This document shows positions 1 through 7,445 of a stretch of DNA of 16,042 nt, in pieces. The position numbers and the translations under genes are program-made. Positions within the stretch are counted from its first letter, which is position 1. Each line of letters begins with the position of its first letter. Source of the DNA: Alphaproteobacteria bacterium UBA7691 (GTDB taxonomy: Bacteria; Pseudomonadota; Alphaproteobacteria; Ferrovibrionales; Ferrovibrionaceae); contig DLGP01000109.1 of NCBI GenBank assembly GCA_002482765.1, positions 1-16,042 on the forward strand, written 5' to 3'. A model generated the notes under the pieces. That model was not told where the DNA came from and did no database searches. It was given only the letters and a program-made list of their open reading frames with translations.

Positions 1-31
1 CCGAACTATCCCAATATGTGAGGCAGCATTC

Positions 32-1831
32 ATGCATCCGGCCAATATCCAGGCTCCATTCCGCGCCGCTCATGCCGCCCTGACCGGCCAGGGCGGTGGC
101 TTGGCCAGGGTGCTGGTTATGGTGGCGCTGGCGCCCCTGCTGCTGGCCGGCTGCACGATGCGCACATCGGCCCCGGCGCCGGGGCCGGCAGCAGAGCCGA
201 ATGTGGTGCATGCGGCGCCGGCCCAGCTTGACTCGCCCTATGGCCATTTCCTGGCCGCGCGTCATGCCCGGCTGAGTTTTGATCACGCCTCGGCGGCGAA
301 TTTTTATCTGCGCGCGCTGAATGAAGAACCGCGCAGCGGCATGCTCACCCAGGGTGCTTTCCTGTCGCTGCTGGCAGATGGCCGTGTGCCGCAGGCACTG
401 GAACTGGCCGGCATCCTGCGCGATGGCAATCCCGGCGATCATGTGGCCCGCATTGCGGTTGCCACCGGGGCGATGCTGGGGCGTGATTATGATGCCGCTT
501 TGCGGCTGGTGGCCGAAGGGCCGACCAGCGGCATTCATTCCGCCTTCAATCCGCTGATTGCTGCCTGGGCCTATGCCGGCAAGGGCGAGGCTGACCGCGC
601 CCTGGAAGCGCTGGGCAAGCTGGACCGCAACCCGCTTTTTGGCGGTGTGCATGATCATCTCAAGCCGCTGCTGCTGGAAACGCTGGGCCGTGACAGCGCC
701 GCCGATGCGGAATATCGCGCGGCAATGGCCAAGGGCGAGCGCGTCGGCATCCGGCAGGTGGATGCCTATAGCCGCTTCCTGCAACGCCGCGGCCGGGTTG
801 ACGAGGCGCGCGCGCTGGTGGCGCAGCATCAGAAGCAGAATCCGGAAAACAGCACGTTGCAAATGGCCACCTTGCGGCTGAAGCAGGCCAATGCCAGCGG
901 CGTGGCGCCGCTGGTGGGCAATGCCAATGAAGGTTTTGCCGAAAGCCTGCTGGCCGCCGCCACCGCCTTTGGCCGCAATGATGGCGGCGAATTGACCGAA
1001 CTGCATCTCCAGCTTGCGCTGGCTTTGCGGCCCGATCTGGATGATGCGCGGGTTTCGCTGGCCGATATCTATGAGAGCCGCAAACAATGGGATCGCGCCA
1101 TCAAGGCCTATGGCGAGGTGCGGCCTGATGGTGCTTTCGCCGATACCGCCAAGCTGCGCATTGCCTGGTGTGTCAATGAAAGCGGCGACCATGACGAAGC
1201 CGTGCGGCTGCTGCGCCGCATGGCACGCGAGCGCAAGGATGATGCGCGGCCGCTGCTGACCCTGGCCGACCTGTATCGCCAGATGGAGAAATGGACCGAC
1301 GCGGTGCGCGAATACAGCGCTGCGATCGAGCGTTTGCCGGCGCTGGAAAACCGCCACTGGATTGTGCTGTTCGGGCGCGGCATCGCGCTGGAACGCTCGA
1401 AGCAGTGGGACAAGGCCGAAGTTGACATGCTGAAAGCGCTGGAATTCCAGCCCGATCAGCCGATGGTGCTGAATTATCTCGGCTATACCTGGGTTGACAT
1501 GAACCGCCATGTTGACCGCGCCACCGACATGATCAAGCGCGCCGTGGCGTTGCGGCCGAATGATGGCGCCATCGTCGATTCACTTGGCTGGGCCTATTAC
1601 CGCCTGGGCCGCTACGAGGAAGCCGTGACGCAGCTTGAACGCGCGGTGGAATTGAAGGGCGGCGATGCGGTGATCACCGATCATCTGGGCGATGCCTATT
1701 GGAAGGTTGGCCGTCGCGCCGAGGCGCAATTCCAGTGGCGCCGTGCGCTTGGCCTCAAGCCGGAAGCCGAGCTTGAGCAGAAGGTGCGGCAGAAGCTGGA
1801 AGTGGGCCTCGATCCGGTGGCGCAGAAGTGA
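32..1831 (+). CDS. TPR-repeat lipoprotein
   Basis: A 599-residue protein predicted to be exported and lipid-anchored, then to act as a helical protein-binding scaffold in the envelope. The N-terminus has a basic and then hydrophobic segment (about residues 23-40) ending in the lipobox LLAG-C with Cys41. The rest is alpha-helical and repeat-rich. The clearest tetratricopeptide repeats are at about 445-585, with signatures such as LGYTWVDM, LGWAYYRLGRYEEA and LGDAYWKVGRRAEA, and weaker repeats lie at about 75-110 and 320-440. The ATG at 32 has GAGG eight bases upstream. A shorter start at Val27 or Met30 would give a more ordinary signal-peptide length and cannot be excluded. It lies upstream of ispE on the same strand; I recall this order in other alphaproteobacteria. 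Family and export are well supported, but the partner and process are unknown. Confidence 0.9.
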   Translation: MHPANIQAPFRAAHAALTGQGGGLARVLVMVALAPLLLAGCTMRTSAPAPGPAAEPNVVHAAPAQLDSPYGHFLAARHARLSFDHASAANFYLRALNEEPRSGMLTQGAFLSLLADGRVPQALELAGILRDGNPGDHVARIAVATGAMLGRDYDAALRLVAEGPTSGIHSAFNPLIAAWAYAGKGEADRALEALGKLDRNPLFGGVHDHLKPLLLETLGRDSAADAEYRAAMAKGERVGIRQVDAYSRFLQRRGRVDEARALVAQHQKQNPENSTLQMATLRLKQANASGVAPLVGNANEGFAESLLAAATAFGRNDGGELTELHLQLALALRPDLDDARVSLADIYESRKQWDRAIKAYGEVRPDGAFADTAKLRIAWCVNESGDHDEAVRLLRRMARERKDDARPLLTLADLYRQMEKWTDAVREYSAAIERLPALENRHWIVLFGRGIALERSKQWDKAEVDMLKALEFQPDQPMVLNYLGYTWVDMNRHVDRATDMIKRAVALRPNDGAIVDSLGWAYYRLGRYEEAVTQLERAVELKGGDAVITDHLGDAYWKVGRRAEAQFQWRRALGLKPEAELEQKVRQKLEVGLDPVAQK

Positions 1832-1867
1832 ATGGGCGGCATTACGCTCAGGCCCGGCCAGTTGCTC

Positions 1868-1949
1868 CGTCGTCTTGCGCGGGCTTGACCCGCGCATCTC
1901 GTTACCCTCGATGGGCAGACCCCCGGGTCAAGCCCGGGGGTGACGACGG
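1868..1949. repeat. Interspersed palindromic repeat, copy 1
   Basis: An intergenic hairpin between the TPR lipoprotein and ispE. The outer arms CCGTCGTC (1868-1875) and GACGACGG (1942-1949) are exact complements. Inside them are two near-palindromic blocks, GCGGGCTTGACCCGC and CCGGGTCAAGCCCGG. A related element with the same core (a TCATGCGCGG..TTGA.CCGCGCATCTC-like arm) lies at 12239-12348. Such elements are usually non-coding and dispersed. This one may also act as an RNA structure between the two genes. Confidence 0.8.
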
Positions 1950-1955
1950 GGTTTT

Positions 1956-2837
1956 GTGATGGCTGGCAGCAATCGCGCCGAGCGGCTCGCGCCGGCCAAG
2001 ATCAACCTTTTCCTGCATGTGACGCATAAGCGGCCCAATGGCTACCACGAGCTGGAAAGCCTGGTGGTGTTTGCGCGCGATCCGGCGGCGTCTGATACAC
2101 TGGCCGTTGCCCCGGATGCGCAGTTAGCCCTCGATATCGACGGACCATTTGGCGACGGCCTGGCGGCTGAGCCTGACAATCTGGTGCTGCGTGCCGCCCG
2201 CTTGCTGGCTGCCGACCGACCGCTGGGCGCCCGGCTGAGCTTGCGCAAGAATCTGCCGTTGGCTTCCGGCATTGGCGGCGGCTCGGCTGATGCGGCGGCG
2301 GCCCTGCGGCTGCTGAACCAGTTTTGGCAGCTTGGGCATGATGACGATGCCTTGGCGCGGCTTGGCCTGGCGCTCGGCGCCGATCTGCCGGTCTGCCTGC
2401 TGGGGCAGCCGGCGCAGATGCGCGGCATGGGTGAAATCCTGCTGCCGCTGGCAAATAGTCTGGGGCCATTGCCGCCGGCCTGGCTGGTGCTGGTCAATCC
2501 CGGTGTGGCCTTGCCGACCCGCGAGGTGTTTGCGGCGCTGAACGGCGCCACCAGCCCGGCTGATCCGTTGCCGCGTTGCCCTGGCAGTGCTGCCGATCTG
2601 GCCATTCTGCTGCGCCAGCGCCGCAACGATCTGGAAGCGCCGGCGCGGTTCCTGGCGCCGGCAATCGACCCGGTATTGGCGGCGCTCAAGGCGCAAAGCG
2701 GCTGCCTGCTGGCGCGCTTGTCGGGGTCTGGCGCCACCTGTTTCGGCCTGTTTGCCGAGGCCAGGCTGGCCGAGCATGCAGCGCGTGGCTTGGGCCGCGC
2801 CCAGCCCGGCTGGTGGGTGGCGGCCACGGCGATCTGA
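1956..2837 (+). CDS. ispE: 4-diphosphocytidyl-2-C-methyl-D-erythritol kinase
   Basis: IspE phosphorylates the 2-hydroxyl of CDP-ME with ATP in the cytosolic MEP pathway to isopentenyl diphosphate. The 293-residue length is typical of the family. All GHMP-kinase signatures are visible: PAKINLFLHV near the N-terminus with Lys15, the ATP-binding loop PLASGIGGGSADAAAA (101-116), GADLPV with the likely catalytic Asp143, and the C-terminal motif SGSGAT (256-261). The start is GTG at 1956 or the directly adjacent ATG at 1959, which differ by one residue. Neither has a strong ribosome-binding site because the palindromic repeat ends just upstream. It ends 15 bases before the convergent PAS gene. The assignment is secure. 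Confidence 0.97.
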   Translation: MMAGSNRAERLAPAKINLFLHVTHKRPNGYHELESLVVFARDPAASDTLAVAPDAQLALDIDGPFGDGLAAEPDNLVLRAARLLAADRPLGARLSLRKNLPLASGIGGGSADAAAALRLLNQFWQLGHDDDALARLGLALGADLPVCLLGQPAQMRGMGEILLPLANSLGPLPPAWLVLVNPGVALPTREVFAALNGATSPADPLPRCPGSAADLAILLRQRRNDLEAPARFLAPAIDPVLAALKAQSGCLLARLSGSGATCFGLFAEARLAEHAARGLGRAQPGWWVAATAI

Positions 2838-2852
2838 GCTGGATCAAAAACC

Positions 2853-3407
2853 TCAGAGCGGCGTGAAAGTGATCGTCACTTTTTCCATATTGGGGCGCGA
2901 AGCCGCCGCCTTTTGCGGAAAGTGATATACCGTGGCGCCAAGCAGGAAGCGCGCCTCGCCCTGATCATCGGCCAGCGGCATCACAATACGCTCGCCCTGG
3001 CCGCTGCCGCCCATCCGCTCAAATACCAGGCCGATATTATGCATCACGCTGCCATCGCGGCAGACCTGGCGGTAGCGCTCGCGCACCACGGTGGCAATCT
3101 CGGGCGGAAACACTTCGGCCAGCTTGGCGCCCTGGCGCGTGGTTTGCAGCATGGTGCGGATTTCCTCACCCGCCAAGCGGATATGAAAATCGTCATCCGC
3201 CGCAACATATTCATACAGGAACACATTGCTGAGCAGCTTGGGAAAATCCATCGGCGCGATGCGGCTGCGCAGCGGCACCCGGGCGCCATCGCGCCGCGCC
3301 AGATAATAGGCCAGCAGGTTGCGCAACAGGCCATCCTTCACATGGCCAAAGGCGGCCAAATCGGGCAATTGTGGCGGGCTGGCGGGGCTGCTGGTGGGGC
3401 CGGTCAC
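2853..3407 (-). CDS. PAS-like (PAS_5/PF07310-type) protein
   Basis: A small cytosolic protein of about 184 residues resembling the alphaproteobacterial PAS_5 family, which consists of stand-alone PAS-like domains of mostly unknown ligand. The matching pattern is Tyr34-Tyr35 (LLAYYLARRD), VPLRSRIAPMDFPKLLSNVFL (44-64), DDFHIRLAGEEI (72-83) and a terminal beta segment FLLGATVYHF (154-163). No output domain is attached. The start is uncertain. The same frame stays open to 3605, but that extension runs antisense across the tRNA-Gln and has poor coding character. I chose GTG at 3407 because an upstream ATG (3433) with AGGA seven bases before it opens a nine-codon reading frame whose TGA overlaps this GTG as GTGA. 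A TTG at 3419 is an alternative. A one-base indel fusing the two frames is also possible. The family call is fairly sure; the start is not. Confidence 0.72.
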   Translation of the reverse strand: MTGPTSSPASPPQLPDLAAFGHVKDGLLRNLLAYYLARRDGARVPLRSRIAPMDFPKLLSNVFLYEYVAADDDFHIRLAGEEIRTMLQTTRQGAKLAEVFPPEIATVVRERYRQVCRDGSVMHNIGLVFERMGGSGQGERIVMPLADDQGEARFLLGATVYHFPQKAAASRPNMEKVTITFTPL

Positions 3408-3433
3408 GGTTGCGGGCAATCTCTGGCTGACAT
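3404..3433 (-). other. Nine-codon leader frame overlapping the PAS gene start
   Basis: On the minus strand, AGGA, seven bases, then ATG starts a frame reading MSARDCPQP and then TGA. The stop overlaps the GTG proposed for the PAS gene (GTGA). It could be a coupled leader peptide. Alternatively it could be the true N-terminus of the PAS protein displaced by a one-base frameshift. The sequence alone does not decide. Confidence 0.35.
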
Positions 3434-3579
3434 GCGCAAATCCTAGTTGCGGACGCGGCCAAAGGCAAACCCAATACAACAACGCAAAAGCCACCCGAAA
3501 GGCTGGAAAAGCCCGGGCGATCCGACTATCTTCCGGCCCGCCCGCAGCCAACCAGGCGCTCGTCTGGCCGGCATGCTGC

Positions 3580-3653
3580 TGGGGTGTAGCCAAGCGGTAA
3601 GGCAACGGTTTTTGGTACCGTCATCCCTGGTTCGAATCCAGGCACCCCAGCCA
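3580..3653 (+). tRNA. tRNA-Gln (anticodon TTG)
   Basis: The cloverleaf can be folded by eye. The acceptor stem TGGGGTG pairs with CACCCCA (all seven pairs Watson-Crick). The D arm is GCC..GGC. The anticodon stem ACGGT/ACCGT encloses the loop TTTTGGT, giving anticodon TTG for the Gln codon CAA. The T arm CCTGG-TTCGAAT-CCAGG follows, then discriminator G and an encoded CCA at 3651-3653. No terminator with a clear T-run follows, although the sequence just after is A/T-rich. It borders the accessory gene pair to its right. Confidence 0.97.
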
Positions 3654-3792
3654 ATTTTCCTGGAAATTAGATATATTTCTCGATTTTGGCCTAGCCAGAT
3701 ATGGCAGGCTGCTGCGCGTCTACCAAACACATAAGCCCAAGGCCGCAGCAAAGCACTGCGGGCGAGAGCGCGCGGATCGTAGATGATAGCTC

Positions 3793-4263
3793 TCACCAGG
3801 GCCGGCAGACATGGCGGCGAAACGGGCCGATGATGAGGCTAATGAGGCAATTAGCTGTGTCGGCTGTAGTGCAGGAGGGTGATGTGTCATCCCAGTAGAA
3901 AGCCTTGGTCTCATCCTTGCCGATCACTACCATGTCGCGGCTTAAGTAGGTGAAATAGCCAAATTCAATATTGATGCCGGCTTCCGGGGCGATAAGCCGA
4001 TAGCTGGAGGGGCCATATCCCAGGTCGTATCCCAGATAGGCGGTGACGCTGGCCGCGAGCTTGCCATGCCAGAGCGGAACTTCTTCCTGTGAGTTCCGTA
4101 TCAACAAAAGTGTCAGATTTTCCACCGCAGTATCCCGCGCATTCACCAGGATCACCCGCTGCGTGAAGCATTGCGGGATGAAAAGATAGGCTGCTCCAAC
4201 GATAGCTATTCCAAGGAGGGTCCGACGGATGTGCCTTCGTTCGAGACGCATCATGTCGCTCAC
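3793..4263 (-). CDS. Small membrane-anchored protein of unknown function
   Basis: I do not recognise this 156-residue protein. It has a basic start (RLERRHIRR) and one hydrophobic segment at about residues 14-30 (TLLGIAIVGAAYLFIP). A soluble part without further membrane segments follows, probably periplasmic and beta-rich given alternating stretches such as QRVILVNA and MVVIGKDETKAFYW. Three Cys occur late (about 130, 138 and 153). The GTG start at 4263 overlaps the stop of the upstream gene (GTGA), with AGGAA just before it. An in-frame ATG three codons later is an alternative start. The 4-base overlap means it is very probably co-translated with the DUF6973-like gene. An accessory or immunity-like role is conceivable from that arrangement but is only inference. 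Confidence 0.7.
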   Translation of the reverse strand: MSDMMRLERRHIRRTLLGIAIVGAAYLFIPQCFTQRVILVNARDTAVENLTLLLIRNSQEEVPLWHGKLAASVTAYLGYDLGYGPSSYRLIAPEAGINIEFGYFTYLSRDMVVIGKDETKAFYWDDTSPSCTTADTANCLISLIIGPFRRHVCRPW

Positions 4264-5012
4264 TTTCCTGTGGGATATGGTCGTGTCCGCAGACGGCCTG
4301 CCCGCAGGGCTTCCATAACAACTTGTTCTGGGGATTTTCCGATATTGGCCGGATCCTTTGCCAGTTGCCGGCCGACATGATTGTTGTAAAGGTCCATCAT
4401 CCGTTCATCGGGATGATTGGGTCCGGATATTTCGTGCGCATCACCGAAACGCTTGGCGGCATCGACGCCGAGATGCTGGGTCATCTCGAAGGAGAAATAG
4501 GCGTGGCGGAAAGCGTCCGCCTCATCATTATGTTTCTTTGCCGTTGGAAAATTTCGCTTTGTTGCTGCATGTGCGAATTCGCTCAAAATGAATGCTGACA
4601 TGCCTTTTGCCGGGCTTAGGCTGGCATGAACATCCTCTCCCATCCCCCCCGGATCGAAATCGAGGATGTTGTATAGCTCTTCGGCCGTCACGTCATTGCG
4701 GTCGGGTGGTGGCAGGGGCGTCCGTGCGCGACGAACCTTGGCCGCCGCATCGGTGCTGCCACCCTGGCCGGGGCGGTTACGGTAATATTCGCTGACGGGG
4801 ACGCCGCTGCGCTTATGGGCATCGACATGCACCGGGCCATCGCCGCCCGGGCTGCCTTGGCCGCTTTCGGCCTGCCGGCCTGGTGTGGGATAAAGGCTGC
4901 GGAAGCCTTCCGTTATCATGGCCTGAAAGGCGGGATCGGCATGCCGAGGGTGCCAGTAGCGCTTGTCCCGCATCAGGAATTTGAGCTTGGCTTCGCTTAA
5001 GGGTTCGGGCAT
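4260..5012 (-). CDS. DUF6973-like domain protein with a phage-type N-terminal motif
   Basis: A 250-residue protein in three parts. Residues 8-42 hold the pattern AKLKFLMRDKRYWHPRHADP, then EGFRSLYP, which I recall from phage or prophage structural-region proteins. Residues 43-105 are a Gly/Pro-rich, low-complexity linker. Residues about 110-245 are a compact domain with conserved-looking polar residues: N162-D-EADAFRH170, a DAHE motif (191-194) and DLYNNHVGR (207-215). This order (D..RHAY..., then a D.HE-like motif, then D..NN..GR) matches my recollection of DUF6973, a domain seen in some polymorphic-toxin-like proteins. Activity is unknown. There is no signal peptide. The ATG at 5012 has GAGG five bases upstream. 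It overlaps the downstream membrane-protein gene by four bases. An effector or toxin role is inference; the gene itself is well supported. Confidence 0.75.
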   Translation of the reverse strand: MPEPLSEAKLKFLMRDKRYWHPRHADPAFQAMITEGFRSLYPTPGRQAESGQGSPGGDGPVHVDAHKRSGVPVSEYYRNRPGQGGSTDAAAKVRRARTPLPPPDRNDVTAEELYNILDFDPGGMGEDVHASLSPAKGMSAFILSEFAHAATKRNFPTAKKHNDEADAFRHAYFSFEMTQHLGVDAAKRFGDAHEISGPNHPDERMMDLYNNHVGRQLAKDPANIGKSPEQVVMEALRAGRLRTRPYPTGK

Positions 5013-5162
5013 ATCAGCCTCAGGTTGTTTTTATCGCCATTGCCTCCCGAAAAATATATTGAACATTTAGCGAACAATCAATCAAAAATCTTTTGCACCA
5101 CGAGCTGCATAGCAACGATCGGACAAGGGGGAGGGAGTCTTAGAGCCGACTTTTTGGCAAGC
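5013..5162. other. A/T-rich intergenic region upstream of the DUF6973-like gene
   Basis: About 150 bases, visibly richer in A and T than the rest of the window (for example AAAAATATATTGAACATTTAG near 5050). It contains the 5' leader of the leftward DUF6973-like gene and the 3' end region of the leftward surface-antigen gene. A promoter for the accessory pair must lie here or further right, but I could not pick a convincing -35/-10 pair with standard spacing. No terminator hairpin with a T-run was found. Confidence 0.4.
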
Positions 5163-5630
5163 TCAATTCACGATCCGCCAGGCGCCATCGGGCATCAGGC
5201 AGGCGGTGCCGTAGCTGGCTTGCGGCGCGCCATTCACCACCACAGTGGACTGGTATTCGCGGCAATATTGGCCGTTTTGCGCCTGATAAACCGGCGAGGC
5301 CGGCACGGCGGAGATGTTTGGCCCGCCATAGGGTGCGGGCGCATAATAAACCGGCGGCGGTGGCACATAATAGCGTGTGCGCGGCGGCTCAATCAGCACC
5401 ACACGCGGGCGATAGGCCGGCGGGCCCCAATAGCCGCCGCGATAATCCCGACCATGGGAATGGCGCGGGCCATAGGCATGGCCACGCTGGCGATAGCCGT
5501 TATCGTACCACGGTCGGGCATGCCATGGCCCACTCGAATAGCCGAAAGAGAAACTGTCGGCCTTGGCCACCTGCGGCGCCAGGGCGATCAGCAGGGCGGC
5601 CAGGCCGGCTTCGGCCAGATGCTTGTACAT
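5163..5630 (-). CDS. Secreted surface-antigen-like protein (CREYQ type)
   Basis: A 155-residue exported protein. Residues 1-24 form a signal peptide (MYKHLAEAGLAALLIALAP, then VAKA) with likely cleavage before Asp25. The middle (about 30-110) is rich in Tyr, Pro, Gly and Arg, with a VYYAPAPYGG-like stretch, and is probably disordered. The C-terminal 40 residues contain CREYQSTVVVNG, then YGTACLMPDGAWRIV. This resembles the C-terminal module of alphaproteobacterial 17-kDa-surface-antigen (RT0821/Lpp0805-like) proteins, with two Cys that could pair. The ATG at 5630 was chosen because AAGGAG lies seven bases upstream and a signal peptide follows at once; the frame is open further upstream to 5738 but overlaps moaB. 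It is divergent from moaB. Its role is unknown, presumably in the outer envelope. Confidence 0.82.
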   Translation of the reverse strand: MYKHLAEAGLAALLIALAPQVAKADSFSFGYSSGPWHARPWYDNGYRQRGHAYGPRHSHGRDYRGGYWGPPAYRPRVVLIEPPRTRYYVPPPPVYYAPAPYGGPNISAVPASPVYQAQNGQYCREYQSTVVVNGAPQASYGTACLMPDGAWRIVN

Positions 5631-5736
5631 GGCATGTCTCCTTGGATAAGCCATGGCGGCAGACTGCCGCTTGATCGTGGCTGAATGAAGGCGCAGGCTG
5701 CCTCTGTAACCATATTTCAAGCGTGACGGGCGAAGC

Positions 5737-6303
5737 ATGAATCAGACATCGACTCCCAATCCCGCCAGTGGCGAGCGCCGTTTTATCCCCTGCCGCATCG
5801 CCGTGCTCACGGTATCCGACACCCGCTCGGCAGCCGAGGATAAATCCGGCCAGACCCTGGTGGACCGGCTGACCGAGGCCGGCCATGAACTGGCGGCCCG
5901 CGCCCTGGTGAAAGATGAGATTGCCGATATCCAGGCCCAGCTTGTGGCCTGGATCGACGATCCCGCCATCGATGTGGTGCTATCCACCGGCGGCACCGGG
6001 GTTACCGGCCGCGATGTGACGCCGGAGGCTTTCGAGGCGATCTATGAGAAGGCGATTCCGGGCTTCGGCGAATTGTTCCGCATGCTCAGTTTCCAGAAGA
6101 TCGGCACCTCCACCATCCAGTCGCGCGCCACGGCGGGCGTGACGCGCGGCACTTATCTGTTTGCGCTGCCGGGTTCACCGGGGGCTTGCCGCGATGCTTG
6201 GGATTTAATTCTTAAGGATCAACTCGATTATCGCCACAAGCCGTGTAATTTTGTTGAATTGTTCCCGCGTTTGCGAGAACATGAGCGGCGCAAACCAAGT
6301 TAA
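5737..6303 (+). CDS. moaB: Molybdenum cofactor biosynthesis protein B
   Basis: A 188-residue member of the MoaB/MogA family, which acts in the adenylylation step that prepares molybdopterin for metal insertion. The family's molybdopterin-binding signatures are present: AVLTVSDTRS (22-31), the STGGTGVTGRDVTPE block (83-97), STIQSRATAGV (125-135) and LPGSPGAC (144-151). The C-terminal HKPCNFVELFPRL is also typical. Length fits MoaB proper and not the longer MoeA. The ATG at 5737 is the only start giving the usual N-terminal extension; the ribosome-binding site is weak. A radical SAM gene follows after 32 bases and may be co-transcribed, although no functional link is evident. No other cofactor-synthesis genes are in the window. 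Confidence 0.95.
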   Translation: MNQTSTPNPASGERRFIPCRIAVLTVSDTRSAAEDKSGQTLVDRLTEAGHELAARALVKDEIADIQAQLVAWIDDPAIDVVLSTGGTGVTGRDVTPEAFEAIYEKAIPGFGELFRMLSFQKIGTSTIQSRATAGVTRGTYLFALPGSPGACRDAWDLILKDQLDYRHKPCNFVELFPRLREHERRKPS

Positions 6304-6305
6304 TA

Positions 6306-6322
6306 TCCGGCTTGAAGCCGGA
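6306..6322. repeat. 17-base palindrome between moaB and the radical SAM gene
   Basis: TCCGGCTTGAAGCCGGA is a perfect inverted repeat with a one-base centre. As RNA it would form a six-base-pair stem with a TTGAA loop. No T-run follows, so it is not a standard terminator. It contains the TTG that is one possible start of the next gene. Confidence 0.6.
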
Positions 6323-6335
6323 ACGGAAGTGTCCG

Positions 6336-7445
6336 GTGAAAAAGATCGTCCCTCGCGCCATCAGCACTGAAGCCGACCAGGCCCGCCCGGATGCGCGGCG
6401 CGGGCGCGGCGCGGTCAGCGATGTGGCCAGCCGCTATGATACGCTGCGGCGCCAGCGCGAGGATGATGGCTGGGGCGTGTGGGACGAGCCGGAGCCGCTC
6501 AAGACCGTGCTGCATGCCGATACCTCGCGCAGCATCATCGCCTGGAACAAATCGCCGGATATTCCGTTTGATCGTTCGATCAACCCCTATCGCGGCTGCG
6601 AGCATGGCTGTGTCTACTGCTTCGCCCGGCCCAGCCATGCCTATCTCGGCTTTTCGCCGGGGCTGGATTTTGAAACCCAGATCATGGTGAAACGCGATGC
6701 GGCGGCGTTGCTGCAAAAGGAACTGGCGGCGCGTGGTTATCAGCCGGCAGTGATGAATATGGGCACCAACACCGATCCGTATCAGCCGGTGGAGCGCGAG
6801 GAGCGTATCACCCGCAGCGTGGTGGAAGTGTTGCGTGATACCTGCCATCCGCTCGGCATTGTCACCAAGAATTTCCTGGTCACGCGCGATATCGATCTGT
6901 TCAGCGCCATGGCGCGCGACGGGCTGGTGAAGATTTTCCTCTCCGTCACCACGCTGGACCGGCAATTGGCGCGCCGCATGGAGCCGCGTGCCTCAACGCC
7001 GCCGAAGCGGCTGGAAGCGATCCGGCAACTGGCCGAGGCTGGCGTGCCGGTGGGCGTGATGGTGGCGCCGATCATCCCGATGGTCAACGACATGGAGATC
7101 GAGCGTATTCTGGAAGCCGCCTATGCCGCCGGCGCGCGCGAAGCCGGCTATGTGCTGCTGCGCCTGCCGCTGGAATTGAAGGAAATCTGGCGCGAATGGC
7201 TGGCCGAACATTATCCCGACCGCGCCGCCCGGGTGATGAAGCTGGTCCAGCAAGCACGCGGCGGCCGCGATTATGTGCCGGAATTCGGCAATCGCATGCG
7301 CGGCGAAGGGCCTTATGCCGAGCTGATCGCCCAGCGTTTTGTGCTGGCCAGCCGGAAACTTGGTTTCAATGAGAAGCGTCTGCGGCTGCGCACCGATCTG
7401 TTCAAGCCGCCAAGCCGCGACGGCCGCCAGGGGAGTTTGTTCTGA
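6336..7445 (+). CDS. PA0069-family radical SAM protein
   Basis: A radical S-adenosylmethionine enzyme of unresolved reaction, distantly related to spore-photoproduct-lyase-like proteins. From the GTG start it has 369 residues. A 4Fe-4S/SAM motif, CEHGCVYCFARP (Cys88, Cys92, Cys95), sits after the family hallmark DRSINPYRG. Other family signatures are RGRGA near the N-terminus, DDGWGVWDE, the MGTNTDPYQPVE block after the cluster, and a late VPEFGNRMRG segment before a basic tail. I prefer GTG at 6336, six bases after GGAAG, over TTG at 6312, which lies inside a palindrome. Its stop overlaps the next gene by one base (TGATG), which suggests coupling to the MmcQ/YjbR gene. Family is secure, function is not. 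Confidence 0.9.
   Translation: MKKIVPRAISTEADQARPDARRGRGAVSDVASRYDTLRRQREDDGWGVWDEPEPLKTVLHADTSRSIIAWNKSPDIPFDRSINPYRGCEHGCVYCFARPSHAYLGFSPGLDFETQIMVKRDAAALLQKELAARGYQPAVMNMGTNTDPYQPVEREERITRSVVEVLRDTCHPLGIVTKNFLVTRDIDLFSAMARDGLVKIFLSVTTLDRQLARRMEPRASTPPKRLEAIRQLAEAGVPVGVMVAPIIPMVNDMEIERILEAAYAAGAREAGYVLLRLPLELKEIWREWLAEHYPDRAARVMKLVQQARGGRDYVPEFGNRMRGEGPYAELIAQRFVLASRKLGFNEKRLRLRTDLFKPPSRDGRQGSLF

Noticed and set aside
2042..2827. Leftward open frame of 261 codons opposite ispE
   Set aside because: It is fully antisense to a gene with all IspE motifs, and its translation is Ala/Arg/Ser-rich without domain features.
3408..3605. N-terminal extension of the PAS protein to an ATG at 3605
   Set aside because: It would run antisense through the tRNA-Gln gene and its translation does not look like part of the PAS_5 family.
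3743..3761. CCGCAG-N7-CTGCGG hairpin after the small membrane-protein gene, considered as a terminator
   Set aside because: The stem is only six pairs and no T-run follows it on the minus strand.
5631..5738. Longer start for the surface-antigen-like protein at 5738
   Set aside because: It would overlap the moaB start and bury the signal peptide; AAGGAG seven bases before the ATG at 5630 is decisive.
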